DNA of 64,000 nucleotides from SBAX01 sp964646605. Lineage in GTDB: Bacteria > Planctomycetota > Phycisphaerae > UBA1845. The stretch is taken from contig CAZYEX010000150.1 in NCBI GenBank assembly GCA_964646605.1, forward strand, positions 13,687 through 77,686. Reading direction: 5' to 3'. Made by a program: the position numbers and the translations under genes. Of the stretch, positions 1-7,947 are shown in pieces. The notes below the pieces were generated by a model. That model saw only the letters and a program-made list of their open reading frames with translations, did no database searches and was not told where the DNA came from. Every line of letters starts with the position of its first letter. The stretch's first letter is position 1.

Positions 1-552
1 GGTTTCGGTTGTCATCGCGGCAGATCCTTATCCATTGATTTTCAGGGAGCAGATGGAAAACGCCTTCTGTCTGCGTACCGCCTCGACACGGTCCTCTCCT
101 CGGTTCCTGATGACGGCATTCTACTCCCAAGCAGGCCTCCCTGGACAGCTCGATGACGCGAACGGCCGCCTCGAACCCCCGAGTCGGGCTTTCGTCCGGA
201 CCCAACGGGGCCAAGGGTTGTGACCGCGGCGAAAGTCCGCCGCCGGCGAACCGAACCCGTGGAAGACGTGACGGAAACGCACGCCGCCCCGGGGCGGAGG
301 AGGCGCCCAATATCAGCACGGATACATTGGGAGTGTGCGTCGAAGAGGTACGAGCACGCTCCGGCGTTCACCTTGGCCGTCCCACCTGCGTTCACCGGAG
401 GGCCGGCCTCAGCGAGAGATGCCCCCATCGGATTCCCGTCCGCACACCGTCATCGTCCGACCCCTTTCGTTCTCGAAGTGTGCAGCATCGGCATGATCGA
501 CGAATCCAAGACTTTGCTGGTGCGGGGCAGACTCGACGAGAACGAGCGCCAG
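1..552. other. Intergenic, no supported gene
   Basis: No frame here has convincing protein character. At the extreme left an ATG on the minus strand (15..13), preceded by an AAGGA about nine bases upstream, could be the first five codons of a gene running off the window, but so short a piece cannot be identified. Confidence 0.4.
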
Positions 553-969
553 CTACGGCGGATTCGCCTGGGGGTTAGCGCGATGGGAATAGGCGACCAA
601 GACTTGGCCGCACTCCGGGCAGCGGTCGCTGACCAGCCCGGTGCGATCGTATCCACACGATGGGCAGTACCCAGGCCCGTAGGTCACGATCGATACCCTT
701 TCGCCAAAAAGGAGCGCGAAAGAAAACATGAGGCCTAACGACAACACAAACGCAATTGCAAGGGGGCCTAGGATTGACCCCCACCACCCCGCGCCGAAAC
801 TACTGAAGACGACTGCGTAAAAGAACACGGTGATGAGCAACCGATTCTTGGCGTTGAACTTGAGGGTAGCGCCACAACCGTGGCACTGCCATTTCGCCCA
901 GAGGTGGGCGCGCCAAAGGCGCCGACTCCACGGCACGGGTTCCTTACATTGGGGGCAAGCAGGACCCAT
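553..969 (-). CDS. Zinc-ribbon membrane protein
   Basis: This 138-residue protein has a CPQC/CHGC zinc-ribbon pair near the N-terminus (residues about 5-35). Two hydrophobic segments follow (about 45-62 and 64-85). The C-terminus carries a second ribbon of the pattern CPSCGYD...G...S..CPECG. That last signature is very common in planctomycete small membrane proteins of unknown role. The protein is probably anchored in the cytoplasmic membrane with both metal-binding ends in the cytoplasm, which is inferred. The next gene on the same strand (1045-1350) lies 75 bases upstream, so the two may be cotranscribed. Function unknown. Confidence 0.75.
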   Translation of the reverse strand: MGPACPQCKEPVPWSRRLWRAHLWAKWQCHGCGATLKFNAKNRLLITVFFYAVVFSSFGAGWWGSILGPLAIAFVLSLGLMFSFALLFGERVSIVTYGPGYCPSCGYDRTGLVSDRCPECGQVLVAYSHRANPQANPP

Positions 970-1044
970 TGGGCATCCGAACGGGGTAACCTCCGCCGAC
1001 GGTTGGTCCGGTTGGCTTCCGCTGCCTCGCCAACCCGCGGCCGG

Positions 1045-1350
1045 TCACCCGCGAAGCGGCCCGGCGTCTTCGTCTTTGTCGTCGTCTTCGTCGGCGTGTT
1101 TCCAACTTTCGGCGTCGTCGGTTTCGTCGATCTCGCGCTCCATGTGTTTGAACATTTTCTCCTGGAGGGGCGCGAACTTCTGGTACATCTCGAGGGTGGC
1201 TTGGTGAGATTGGGCGATGACGTTAAGCTGGATAAGCTGCCACTTTATCAGACACTCGGGTTCCTTGATGGTGGAGAAGGGGTCGCAGCGGAACTCCGGA
1301 CGACCGCCGCGGCCTAGATGGAAGAACTCACAATCTTTGCACATCAACAT
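1045..1350 (-). CDS. Conserved small Cys-containing protein
   Basis: A 101-residue protein with an N-terminal Cys cluster (MLMCKDCEFF, then C-D-P-F and C-L-I-K-W further on), a central amphipathic stretch rich in Gln, Lys and aromatic residues, and a strongly acidic Asp/Glu tail. The four spaced cysteines suggest a small metal site. No named family is recognised. The style matches short conserved planctomycete proteins. It probably sits upstream of the zinc-ribbon membrane protein 553-969 in one transcription unit. Confidence 0.7.
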   Translation of the reverse strand: MLMCKDCEFFHLGRGGRPEFRCDPFSTIKEPECLIKWQLIQLNVIAQSHQATLEMYQKFAPLQEKMFKHMEREIDETDDAESWKHADEDDDKDEDAGPLRG

Positions 1351-1758
1351 CTGCAGAAGCCTCCCGACGCCTGCTCGTGGGTCTTTCGTGGACGGACCGG
1401 TGGAATTCTACGCCCGGGCGGGGCTGGGAACCAGCGGCTTGCGTGGTGGGACGATCCGCTTCGTGGACGGCTGCACTTTTTCGCAATTTCCCTCTTGCCG
1501 TTGGGACCGATATCTGGGAAGCTTCAACCCGTTAGATAGTTCATATACCGACCCGTCCCCCCCATGGGTCGGTTCCCCCAAGGCCCGGTCTACCCCACCG
1601 GGCCTTCTTTTTTTGGCAACGGAGGCTTGTCGCGAGAAGGGAACTTCCCGGCAGCGACCAAACTGGAATCCCGCGCCGAGTCGGAGAGCATCCTCCCAAA
1701 GCGTCGTGCGTTGGCGAGGCAGGGGCAAGGGGCGATGGAGAGTCGGCGGGCTTCGCGC
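1351..1758. other. Intergenic with orphan terminator; possible ncRNA
   Basis: No convincing protein gene lies here, yet a strong plus-strand terminator sits at 1580-1614. The bases between about 1390 and 1580 are rich in possible short hairpins, for example the pair around 1555-1575. A small RNA or an unrecognised short plus-strand transcript is possible. No known RNA family was recognised. Confidence 0.3.
1580..1614 (+). terminator. Rho-independent terminator
   Basis: A perfect 10-bp stem (1580-1589 pairing with 1597-1606) closes a 7-base loop and is followed by a C and seven T residues (1608-1614). The T tract is on the plus strand only, so it ends a plus-strand transcript. No plus-strand gene precedes it in the window. 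Confidence 0.8.
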
Positions 1759-2079
1759 TCAGATTACGTCGATGGGGTAGGTCGTCACCCAGATATCGAG
1801 TTGCTTGAACCTGCTCATAACCCGGCCCTTGAAGTCCACAAAGAAGGCGCGGCTCTCCGGTTCATCCGCAACGTCGACGAATACCCGCACAAGATCGTCC
1901 CGGAAGATCTGCTCCTGATGCTGCCAAAGGCCACGAATGGTCTACGTCTCACACGAGACGGCGCCAAACCGCTGCCGTAACTCAAGAAGTGTATCGGCGA
2001 TGAGTTCGTCCGGAACCGGTTGCCCGTCGTTAAACCGAACGGGCAAGAGGATTTCGAACCGCCGGAACGTTTTGCTCAT
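1759..2079 (-). pseudogene. Conserved hypothetical protein interrupted by an amber codon
   Basis: The minus strand reads a 106-codon frame from ATG at 2079 to TGA at 1759-1761, with a single TAG at codon 46 (1942-1944). Both sides of the TAG look like one protein: before it, a segment ending FGAVSCET; after it, TIRGLWQHQEQIF and then RVFVDVADEPESRAFF. From memory of similar proteins the interrupted position is Gln (SCETQTI), so a CAG to TAG transition explains the break. The frame overlaps the 3' end of the upstream gene 2030-2254, suggesting a translationally coupled pair. TAG is an ordinary stop elsewhere here (for example gap), so recoding is unlikely. Function unknown. Confidence 0.75.
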
Positions 2080-2254
2080 ACTTGGCCGGGCCCTCGACGG
2101 CGAACGGAATGCCCTCCGTCGCCAAAAACGCCAGCGCGGACTCCGGCACGAGCACTTCGCCGGTCGCCCAAGTCTTGAACGGAAAGCGCCCCGCCAGGAA
2201 GCCTAGGGCGCGGCGCTCCGATTCAGCATGTGGAAAACGCACCAGTATCATCAT
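2030..2254 (-). CDS. Small conserved hypothetical protein
   Basis: A 74-residue protein if started at the first ATG of the pair at 2254; a longer start at 2305 is possible but its extra residues look unnatural. It has a core with RFPHAESERRALGFL, then FKTWATGE and EGIPFAVEGPA. It pairs with the amber-broken gene 1759-2079, which begins inside its last 50 bases. The pair is reminiscent of small two-gene units of unknown function in planctomycetes. No catalytic motif or membrane segment is visible. Confidence 0.6.
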   Translation of the reverse strand: MMILVRFPHAESERRALGFLAGRFPFKTWATGEVLVPESALAFLATEGIPFAVEGPAKYEQNVPAVRNPLARSV

Positions 2255-2364
2255 TTGGATTCTAACCGATCCAGGGAGAGCATTCAACCCAACGGGCCGT
2301 CCCAACCCCCACCTCTGCCCTTCAGGCTCCCGCCGTGGTCGCCCTCAGCCCGGCGACGGAGAGG

Positions 2365-2390
2365 GGTCATTGGGTTCGGGTTCAATGACC
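2365..2390. other. Inverted repeat
   Basis: An 8-bp stem (2365-2372 with 2383-2390) around a 10-base loop lies between the TPR lipoprotein gene and the small gene 2030-2254. There is no T tract, so its role is unclear. Confidence 0.4.
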
Positions 2391-2399
2391 AAACGAAAC

Positions 2400-2424
2400 G
2401 GGCACGCCGGATGAGGGCGTGCCC
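2400..2424 (-). terminator. Probable terminator of the TPR lipoprotein gene
   Basis: A perfect 9-bp GC-rich stem (2400-2408 with 2416-2424) with a 7-base loop lies about 50 bases past the stop of 2476-4317. On the minus strand it is followed by a moderately T-rich run, so it fits a factor-independent terminator. Confidence 0.55.
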
Positions 2425-2475
2425 GCGGGAAGGCGATCGGCGTTTGCCATGTCGATCTGTGGCCGACGCGGGGGT

Positions 2476-4317
2476 CTACTCGGGGCGAGGCTGCATGGAG
2501 CGCGGGTCGGACGGACTCTGGGCACTGACGCGGGCCTCGGTTACGTCGTCGTCGAAGAGGTCGGCGTCGCCCGGCTCGTCGGCGTCGTCCACGACCGTGT
2601 CCGTGTCGAAGGGGATGAACTCGATTCCGTCGTCACGGAGCGTGATCGCGTCGCCGTCCTCGGTTTGCCAACAGCGGCTTTCGTTGATGACCACCGAAAG
2701 GAGGGCCTCCAAGTCGCCGAAGGTGGCCGACCAGTCGAAGGCATCGCTGGACGGTGCTGGTTCTTCGGCACAAGGCAGCGCGTTCTCGGGAAGGCGCTGG
2801 GTGGTCGGGTCGTTGGAATCGGTTTCGTCGTCCTCGTTGAACTCGACGACCGGAGCTTCTTCGAACTCTTCGTTTTCGTCGTCGGGTTCATCTTCTTCAA
2901 AGTATTCCACGACGGCGGGCGTGGGGGTCGGCTCGCCTGTGGCGTAGAAACCGAAGGGATTCGCCGGCGCGGAGGGGCCGAAGAACTGGGAATCCCGGGT
3001 GCGAATCTCATCGCGAAGAAGCCCGATCTTGCTCTCCAACTCTGCCAGCATAATCCAGGAGTCGCGGGCGGCCGCGGGCGTCGGCGGGGTCGTCGGAGCG
3101 TCGGCGATGACCTCGTCGGCGTCGAGTTCCGCGACTTCGCGAACGTCATCCTCCACGGCGACGGCCAAACCGAGGTCGGGGGCGATTTCAGGCGTTTCCG
3201 GAGTCTCTTCCAGGAACTCGGACGGCGTCGGCTCGGGACCGGGAAGCTGCACGACGGGCGCCTCGACGACGGGTGTCCGTTCCACGGCGACGTGCGCCGG
3301 TTCCGGCTGCTCCACGCAAGGCTCGTGGGTTTCTTCGATGAACTCCTCGAAGGCTCTTGTCGGCGCTTCGGCGGGTTGCTCCATCGTTGCAACTTGGGTT
3401 TGGGCGATCGGTTCTGGCTCGGTCTTCCTAGACGCGAAGATGGCGTCGATGAGCCCGAAGACGTCGGCGAGCTCGGTGGAGGAGGGAGCGTCGATGACAC
3501 TGTCTGGCACGGGTTGCAGCTCGGCCGGCGGCGTTGCTTGCGACGGGATTTCCATCGCGGCTTGGGCGACGGCCGTTTCCGCCGGAGGTAGCGAGGCTTC
3601 GGGGGGGGCCATTCGGGCGGCGACTTCGTCCCACTGCACGCGGGCGGCGGAGAATCCGGGGGCGATCGCCAGGACTTGTCGGAAGGCCTCGAGGGCTTCG
3701 GGATAGCGCTGCTGACCGCGAAACATCAGACCCAAGTTGTAGTAGGCGTCGGGTTCCGGGAGGGCTTGCTGAAAACTGGCCAGCGCGTCGTCGAAGACTC
3801 CGAGCTTGGCCAGGGTCATGCCGAGGTTGATGTGGGCGCGGCGGAACTCCGGTTGTAACGCGACGGCTTGGCGCAGCTCGCGCTCGGCATCTTCCCACCG
3901 CTGGGTGAGCATATATTCGAAGCCCAAGTTGTTGCGGATCACGGCGTGGTCGGGTTTCAGTTCGACGGCGCGGCGCAGGGCCTGGACGGCCTCGTCGTGC
4001 TGTCCGACGGCGCTGAGCATGAGACCGAGGCGATGGTAGGCCGCAAGGTGATGGTGGTTAAGGGCCACCGTCTTTCGGTATTGGGCGATGGCCTTGTCCA
4101 CCGCACCCTGCCGCTCGAAGAGCATGGCCGCGGCGAAATGGGTCTCGGGAAGAATCTTGGGCGGTTTCTCGTCCTCGACTTCGAGGATCCCGGGGTTTCT
4201 CGGCGACTTGAGGCCGGGACCCATCTGTCGACCGACGGGGTACTCGGAATGGGCGCAACCCACGATGGTTACGGCAGCCGCGGTAAGCCACCAGATTCGT
4301 TTTGTGTTCTGTCGCAT
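2476..4317 (-). CDS. TPR-repeat lipoprotein with acidic low-complexity tail
   Basis: A 613-residue protein. The start at 4317 is preferred because a GGAGG lies 6 bases upstream. It begins with a basic n-region, a hydrophobic stretch and a lipobox TIVGC near residue 20, so it is expected to be a lipid-anchored exported protein. Residues about 60-250 hold at least five tetratricopeptide units (for example YRKTVALNHHHLAAYHRLG and LRRAVELKPDHAVIRNNLG). The remaining 350 residues are rich in Glu, Asp, Pro, Ala and Thr with no recognisable domain. TPR units usually mediate protein-protein contacts; the partner is unknown. The OmpA-like lipoprotein 4352-4906 lies directly upstream and may be cotranscribed. 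Confidence 0.85.
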   Translation of the reverse strand: MRQNTKRIWWLTAAAVTIVGCAHSEYPVGRQMGPGLKSPRNPGILEVEDEKPPKILPETHFAAAMLFERQGAVDKAIAQYRKTVALNHHHLAAYHRLGLMLSAVGQHDEAVQALRRAVELKPDHAVIRNNLGFEYMLTQRWEDAERELRQAVALQPEFRRAHINLGMTLAKLGVFDDALASFQQALPEPDAYYNLGLMFRGQQRYPEALEAFRQVLAIAPGFSAARVQWDEVAARMAPPEASLPPAETAVAQAAMEIPSQATPPAELQPVPDSVIDAPSSTELADVFGLIDAIFASRKTEPEPIAQTQVATMEQPAEAPTRAFEEFIEETHEPCVEQPEPAHVAVERTPVVEAPVVQLPGPEPTPSEFLEETPETPEIAPDLGLAVAVEDDVREVAELDADEVIADAPTTPPTPAAARDSWIMLAELESKIGLLRDEIRTRDSQFFGPSAPANPFGFYATGEPTPTPAVVEYFEEDEPDDENEEFEEAPVVEFNEDDETDSNDPTTQRLPENALPCAEEPAPSSDAFDWSATFGDLEALLSVVINESRCWQTEDGDAITLRDDGIEFIPFDTDTVVDDADEPGDADLFDDDVTEARVSAQSPSDPRSMQPRPE

Positions 4318-4351
4318 GTTCATCCTCCCTGGGCTCCTTCCCTTCGCGTCA

Positions 4352-4906
4352 TTACTTACCCTGACCGGATTGAATCGGCGTTCCGACCGTGGTGGTCTTT
4401 CCACCCTTGGCGTCCTTGGCGGTACCCTTGACGTCGATGAGGATGGCCTTGTTGGCGGCGATTCCTCGTCCGCCGGAGATCATGGCCTTGGTGTCCACGC
4501 GGGCCATCTCGCACCCGGTGGTTTGCAGGTATTCACGGACGTTGTCGAGACGGCCTTTGACGAGTTTCTCATCGGTGTTGAAGGTCTCGTAGCGGACGGT
4601 CCCGCCGTAGGTGGTCAAGAGCGCGGCCATGCGGTTGAGTCGGGCGGCGCCGGTGCCGCTGAGTTCGACGCTGTGGGGGATGAAGTGGATGTCGGCGACG
4701 GTCATGTCATGGAGCATGGCGTTGTCGGCCATGTCCGTGAAATGCTCAGGCCGCGAGTGCATGGATTCGTCCATCTTGTCCAGGTACATGTCGTTGGCCG
4801 TGAGAGGGTCCTTGCACTTCTGGCATTGTTGGCTGCATCCCGCAGGCGCGGTCAGCGTCCACCCGAGCACCGGCAGCATCCACCACGAGCGATTGGTCTT
4901 GAACAT
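4352..4906 (-). CDS. OmpA-like lipoprotein
   Basis: A 184-residue protein beginning MFKTNRSWWML, with a lipobox-like TAPAGC near residue 22, so probably lipid-anchored. The second half (about 85-165) has the outline of an OmpA/MotB peptidoglycan-associated fold: FIPHSVELSGTGAARLNRM, then a helix and GRLDNVREYLQ, then GRGIAANKAI. Key Asp and Arg residues of canonical peptidoglycan binding are only partly matched, so binding is an inference. It lies 34 bases upstream of the TPR lipoprotein gene on the same strand, which suggests a joint cell-envelope role. Confidence 0.65.
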   Translation of the reverse strand: MFKTNRSWWMLPVLGWTLTAPAGCSQQCQKCKDPLTANDMYLDKMDESMHSRPEHFTDMADNAMLHDMTVADIHFIPHSVELSGTGAARLNRMAALLTTYGGTVRYETFNTDEKLVKGRLDNVREYLQTTGCEMARVDTKAMISGGRGIAANKAILIDVKGTAKDAKGGKTTTVGTPIQSGQGK

Positions 4907-5320
4907 TGGCTCTGGCTCCTTGCGTTTTGTCTTCGGTCGGGATTCTTCCTGGGACCGATAGTCTGCGTCCGGGTTCTCGATCCCGCCGGACCGCCCTTTG
5001 TTATCGAGCACTTCGTGGATCGACCTTCGCAAATTATCGGTCGAGTTCGCGGGTCGTTCTCGTGGCCGTGCGGGGCGTCGCAGTCGAAGGAACCCGCGTT
5101 CTCAATGCAGAAATGGCGGAACGGCGCGGCTTCCGCCGGGTGAGCACCGTTCGTCGCCCCGCGTGCCAGCCTTGATAGCGCGGTTGGGGCTGGCGCCGCG
5201 AAGAATCCCATAGGAACCTCAGGCGGCGCCCGACGGAGAAGAATGGCCGTCCCCGGACCGCGTGTCTCGGAAGGTGAGGACGAAGTTGGAGGGGGCGAAG
5301 TGTTCCGGGACGGTCGGCGG
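4907..5320. other. Intergenic, no supported gene
   Basis: Frames in this stretch are Arg/Pro/Ser-rich and look like noncoding high-GC sequence. Apart from the decayed PIN-like frame just to the right (5321-5413), nothing could be supported. Confidence 0.4.
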
Positions 5321-5413
5321 CTACGGTCGACCAATGAGTGCCATTCCACGGCACCGCAAACCGGGAACGGCGCGCGGCAACTCGGCGGCGTTGGTGTCGA
5401 GGACGAACCTCAC
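5321..5413 (-). pseudogene. Remnant of a PIN-like (VapC-type) toxin start
   Basis: A GTG at 5413 overlaps the TGA of the upstream small gene (GTGA, 5410-5413), the usual coupling in toxin-antitoxin operons. It begins VRFVLDTN, the hallmark first strand and first catalytic Asp of PIN-domain nucleases. After about 30 codons it stops at TAG (5321-5323), and the following residues do not continue a PIN fold. I read it as a truncated toxin gene. The assignment rests on the VLDTN motif and the overlap alone. Confidence 0.45.
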
Positions 5414-5622
5414 GACCACTCGCCCCGCACGGAGCGCTGGTAGTCGAGCCCGTCAACCGGCCAATCGACTCGCCCGGCATGTACCGCGAGGTTCGTCGGC
5501 GGCTTTTGCCCACCATTCAACCGAAGCTCTTGTTCGATCCGAACCCAGTCGCCGTAGTCGACCTGGACGGCGATGGGGCGATCGTTCTCGTCGGTGATGA
5601 TCCGCTTTATTACATCGAGCAT
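5410..5622 (-). CDS. Putative antitoxin-like small protein
   Basis: A 70-residue protein beginning MLDVIKRIITDENDRPIAV followed by QVDYGDWVRIEQEL. This is the style of Phd/RelB-like antitoxins that carry a short N-terminal fold and a disordered toxin-binding tail. Its stop codon overlaps a GTG that opens a PIN-like fragment (5321-5413). If that partner is dead, this gene is either an orphan antitoxin or decaying. The family is inferred from position and general appearance. Confidence 0.5.
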   Translation of the reverse strand: MLDVIKRIITDENDRPIAVQVDYGDWVRIEQELRLNGGQKPPTNLAVHAGRVDWPVDGLDYQRSVRGEWS

Positions 5623-5733
5623 GGCAACGTCCTCTCGGGCATCTACCTGTCATTATATCGGAACTCCGCGTCCAGGCAAGTCTGGAAAATCGCAAGATGC
5701 GAGGGCATGGATGCGCCGTTATCATGCACCTCG

Positions 5734-6822
5734 ATGGGCACACAGACGGATTCATTTTTTTCTCGGGCGGTGGAGTTGCACCGGCGGGCAATCGTGGTGG
5801 ACACGCATGGCGACACCACGCAGCGGCTTTTGGACGCGGCCTGGGACTTCTCGGCTCGGCATGAAGATGGGCACGTGGACCTCCCCCGCCTGCGGGAGGG
5901 GGGACTTGGCGGCTTGTTTCTGGCGGCGTACGCGGCTGCGGCGCCGGAGGCGGGCGCGAACGTCGCGGCGGCGCGCCGGCAGCTCGCTTGCATTCAGGCG
6001 ACCGCGGCGCGGCACGCACGTGACGTGGCATTGGCGCGAACCGCGAACGAGGTTCGCCGGGCGAAGGGTGAGGGGAAGATCGCCGTGCTGATGGCCGTCG
6101 AAGGCGGATCGCTGATCGAAAACTCGCTCGACGTGCTGCGGGAGTTCCATGATCGCGGGGCGACGTACATGACCCTGACGCACGCGGCGCACACGGATTG
6201 GGCGGATTCCTCGGGCGTCCACGAGTCCTTGGCCCCGCGACACGGCGGGTTGACCGATTTCGGGCGGCAGGTGATCCGGGAGATGAACCGGCTGGGCATG
6301 ATGGTGGATGTCTCGCACGTATCGGACGAGACGGTGCGGGACGTTCTGCGCACGAGCACGTCGCCGGTGATCGCCTCGCACTCGTCGTGCCGCACCGTGT
6401 CACCGCATCGGCGGAACCTCTCCGACGAACTGATCCAAGCGATTGCCCGGAGCGGCGGCGCGGTGCAGATCAACTTTGCGGCAGCGTTTGTGGATCCCGC
6501 CTTTCCGCCCATCGACCCGCAGGTCATTGAATACTGGTCCACGCGGGGCGGGTTTGCGAAAAGTCCCTATGCGGCGCACGTCACGCCGTTCGAGACACTG
6601 GTGGATCATTTCGAGCACGCCCTGAAGGTGGTGGGATACGAACACGTGGGGATCGGGTCGGATTTTGACGGCGTGGCGGCGTTGCCGCGGGGGATGGAGG
6701 ATTGTTCCAAGCTGCCGTATCTGACCGCCGAGCTGCTCCGTCGCGGGCACAGCGAAGAAGGACTGACGCGGATGCTTGGCGAGAACGTGCTGCGGGTGAT
6801 GGAGGCGTGCCGACGGGGATGA
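5734..6822 (+). CDS. Membrane dipeptidase (peptidase M19)
   Basis: About 362 residues from ATG 5734 (5707 is an alternative). It matches the renal-dipeptidase family: the N-terminal metal motif VVDTHGDT, the bridging Glu region AVEGG, then TLTHAAHTDWADSS, VDVSHVSDETV, IASHSSCRTV and GIGSDFDG. These supply the His, Asp and Glu ligands of the binuclear zinc site. Such enzymes cleave dipeptides with a free N-terminus and often accept D-amino acids at the second position. No signal peptide is visible, so it is probably cytoplasmic. The next gene (6830) starts 8 bases after its stop, suggesting an operon. Confidence 0.9.
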   Translation: MGTQTDSFFSRAVELHRRAIVVDTHGDTTQRLLDAAWDFSARHEDGHVDLPRLREGGLGGLFLAAYAAAAPEAGANVAAARRQLACIQATAARHARDVALARTANEVRRAKGEGKIAVLMAVEGGSLIENSLDVLREFHDRGATYMTLTHAAHTDWADSSGVHESLAPRHGGLTDFGRQVIREMNRLGMMVDVSHVSDETVRDVLRTSTSPVIASHSSCRTVSPHRRNLSDELIQAIARSGGAVQINFAAAFVDPAFPPIDPQVIEYWSTRGGFAKSPYAAHVTPFETLVDHFEHALKVVGYEHVGIGSDFDGVAALPRGMEDCSKLPYLTAELLRRGHSEEGLTRMLGENVLRVMEACRRG

Positions 6823-6829
6823 AAAGAGC

Positions 6830-7762
6830 ATGGTCGGTCTGGAAACCCCATCGCAATCGCTGACTTTCGCGCTACGGGCCATCGCCCGGCGGGCGGGGTT
6901 GGAGATCGATCATGACGACCTGAACGCAGTGCTGGGTCTGTCGTGGATGGTGTGCGCGGTTCCGCGGGAAGCGGACGTGGGACGCTGGGCGATGTATGCC
7001 CGGGACGCGTTTCTGGTCGAGGCCGGTCGTTTGTTTGGACTCCACATTCGAGACATCCACCCCCCGGACGCGGCCCGCGGATTGGACCGTGCGGCGGAGT
7101 TCGACCAACACTTCGACGCCAGCTATCGCCCGCTGATTCTTCGAGCCTTGGAAAACGATCAACCGGTCCTGGCGTGGCAGGGCTGGGAGGGGGGTCGGGG
7201 GTTGGCGTGGGGTTGGATTCGCGAGGCGTGCGACGACGGCGTAGGGTTTCGCGGGGCTGTCGTAGAGTCGAACGAGGCCCTGTCGTCGTGCGACGTGGCG
7301 ACGCTGGTTCGTCCGCCGATCCAGCTTTATGTCGTCGAGCGGGTCACAGCGTGTCATCCCGAGCCGGGGGAGTTGATGGGCATGGCCCTCGATCACGCGC
7401 GGCGGGTACTGGCCGACGAATGGCACAAGCGTTTCGGAGTGGTCACGGGTCCCAGCGCCTACGAGGAGTGGCTTCAAGTCGCGGGAGCGTCGGGTTCGGG
7501 TCGGCAGGCGGCGGCGATTCTGGCCGGACACGAATCAGCGATCCGGTTCCTCGAACGCCCGCGGCGGGGTTTGTCGGCGGGTTTTCCACGGATCGCGAGG
7601 CAACTGGTTGAGGAGTCGTTCGCGGTGGTCCAATCCATGCGGGAGCTGCTTGTGTCCGACCCGGAGCAGCCGCCCGGAGCGGCGTTCACGGAGCAAGTGT
7701 CACAGGCCCGTTCGGCGACGGTGCGGATGCAGGCCCTGGTGGGATCCGTTCGCACGTTCTGA
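6830..7762 (+). CDS. Conserved hypothetical protein
   Basis: A 310-residue protein starting 8 bases after the dipeptidase stop and very likely cotranscribed with it. It has no signal peptide. The middle (residues about 105-150) reads ENDQPVLAWQGWEGG, then WGWIREACDDGVGFRG, a pattern that recalls the substrate-binding N-terminal fold of BtrH-like or peptidase C39-like proteins. The catalytic residues cannot be confirmed by eye. The C-terminus is helical. With the dipeptidase next door it could handle peptides or peptidyl intermediates, which is inference only. Confidence 0.65.
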   Translation: MVGLETPSQSLTFALRAIARRAGLEIDHDDLNAVLGLSWMVCAVPREADVGRWAMYARDAFLVEAGRLFGLHIRDIHPPDAARGLDRAAEFDQHFDASYRPLILRALENDQPVLAWQGWEGGRGLAWGWIREACDDGVGFRGAVVESNEALSSCDVATLVRPPIQLYVVERVTACHPEPGELMGMALDHARRVLADEWHKRFGVVTGPSAYEEWLQVAGASGSGRQAAAILAGHESAIRFLERPRRGLSAGFPRIARQLVEESFAVVQSMRELLVSDPEQPPGAAFTEQVSQARSATVRMQALVGSVRTF

Positions 7763-7766
7763 AACG

Positions 7767-7793
7767 CCCCGCACCGCCCTCCGAGCGGGGTTT
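7767..7793 (+). terminator. Weak terminator-like hairpin
   Basis: A 6-bp CCCCGC/GCGGGG stem (7767-7772 with 7785-7790) is followed by TTT just after the stop of 6830-7762. It is short and the loop is long, so the call is tentative. Confidence 0.3.
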
Positions 7794-7947
7794 GAGCATG
7801 GCGGACCGATCGGCAACAAGAAAAAAGCAGGGCTGCGCGTAAGAATCGAGCCTACAACTCGGACGACACTACGGGTCCGAGATTCGTCCGGCGTTTCGTA
7901 CGATTCGCCCAGACGACCGTGCGGACCCGGTTTGCGGAGAGTGGCCT

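Noticed and set aside
1942..1944. Amber codon read as pyrrolysine or recoded
   Set aside because: TAG is used as a normal stop in gap and other genes here and nothing suggests pyrrolysine genes; a point mutation is simpler.
2419..3591. Long open frame on the plus strand opposite the TPR lipoprotein
   Set aside because: It is the antisense of an acidic, low-complexity coding region at high GC and has no start signal, domain or natural composition.
5453..6403. Long open frame on the minus strand across the dipeptidase
   Set aside because: Arg/Pro/Ser-rich antisense shadow of a clear M19 gene.
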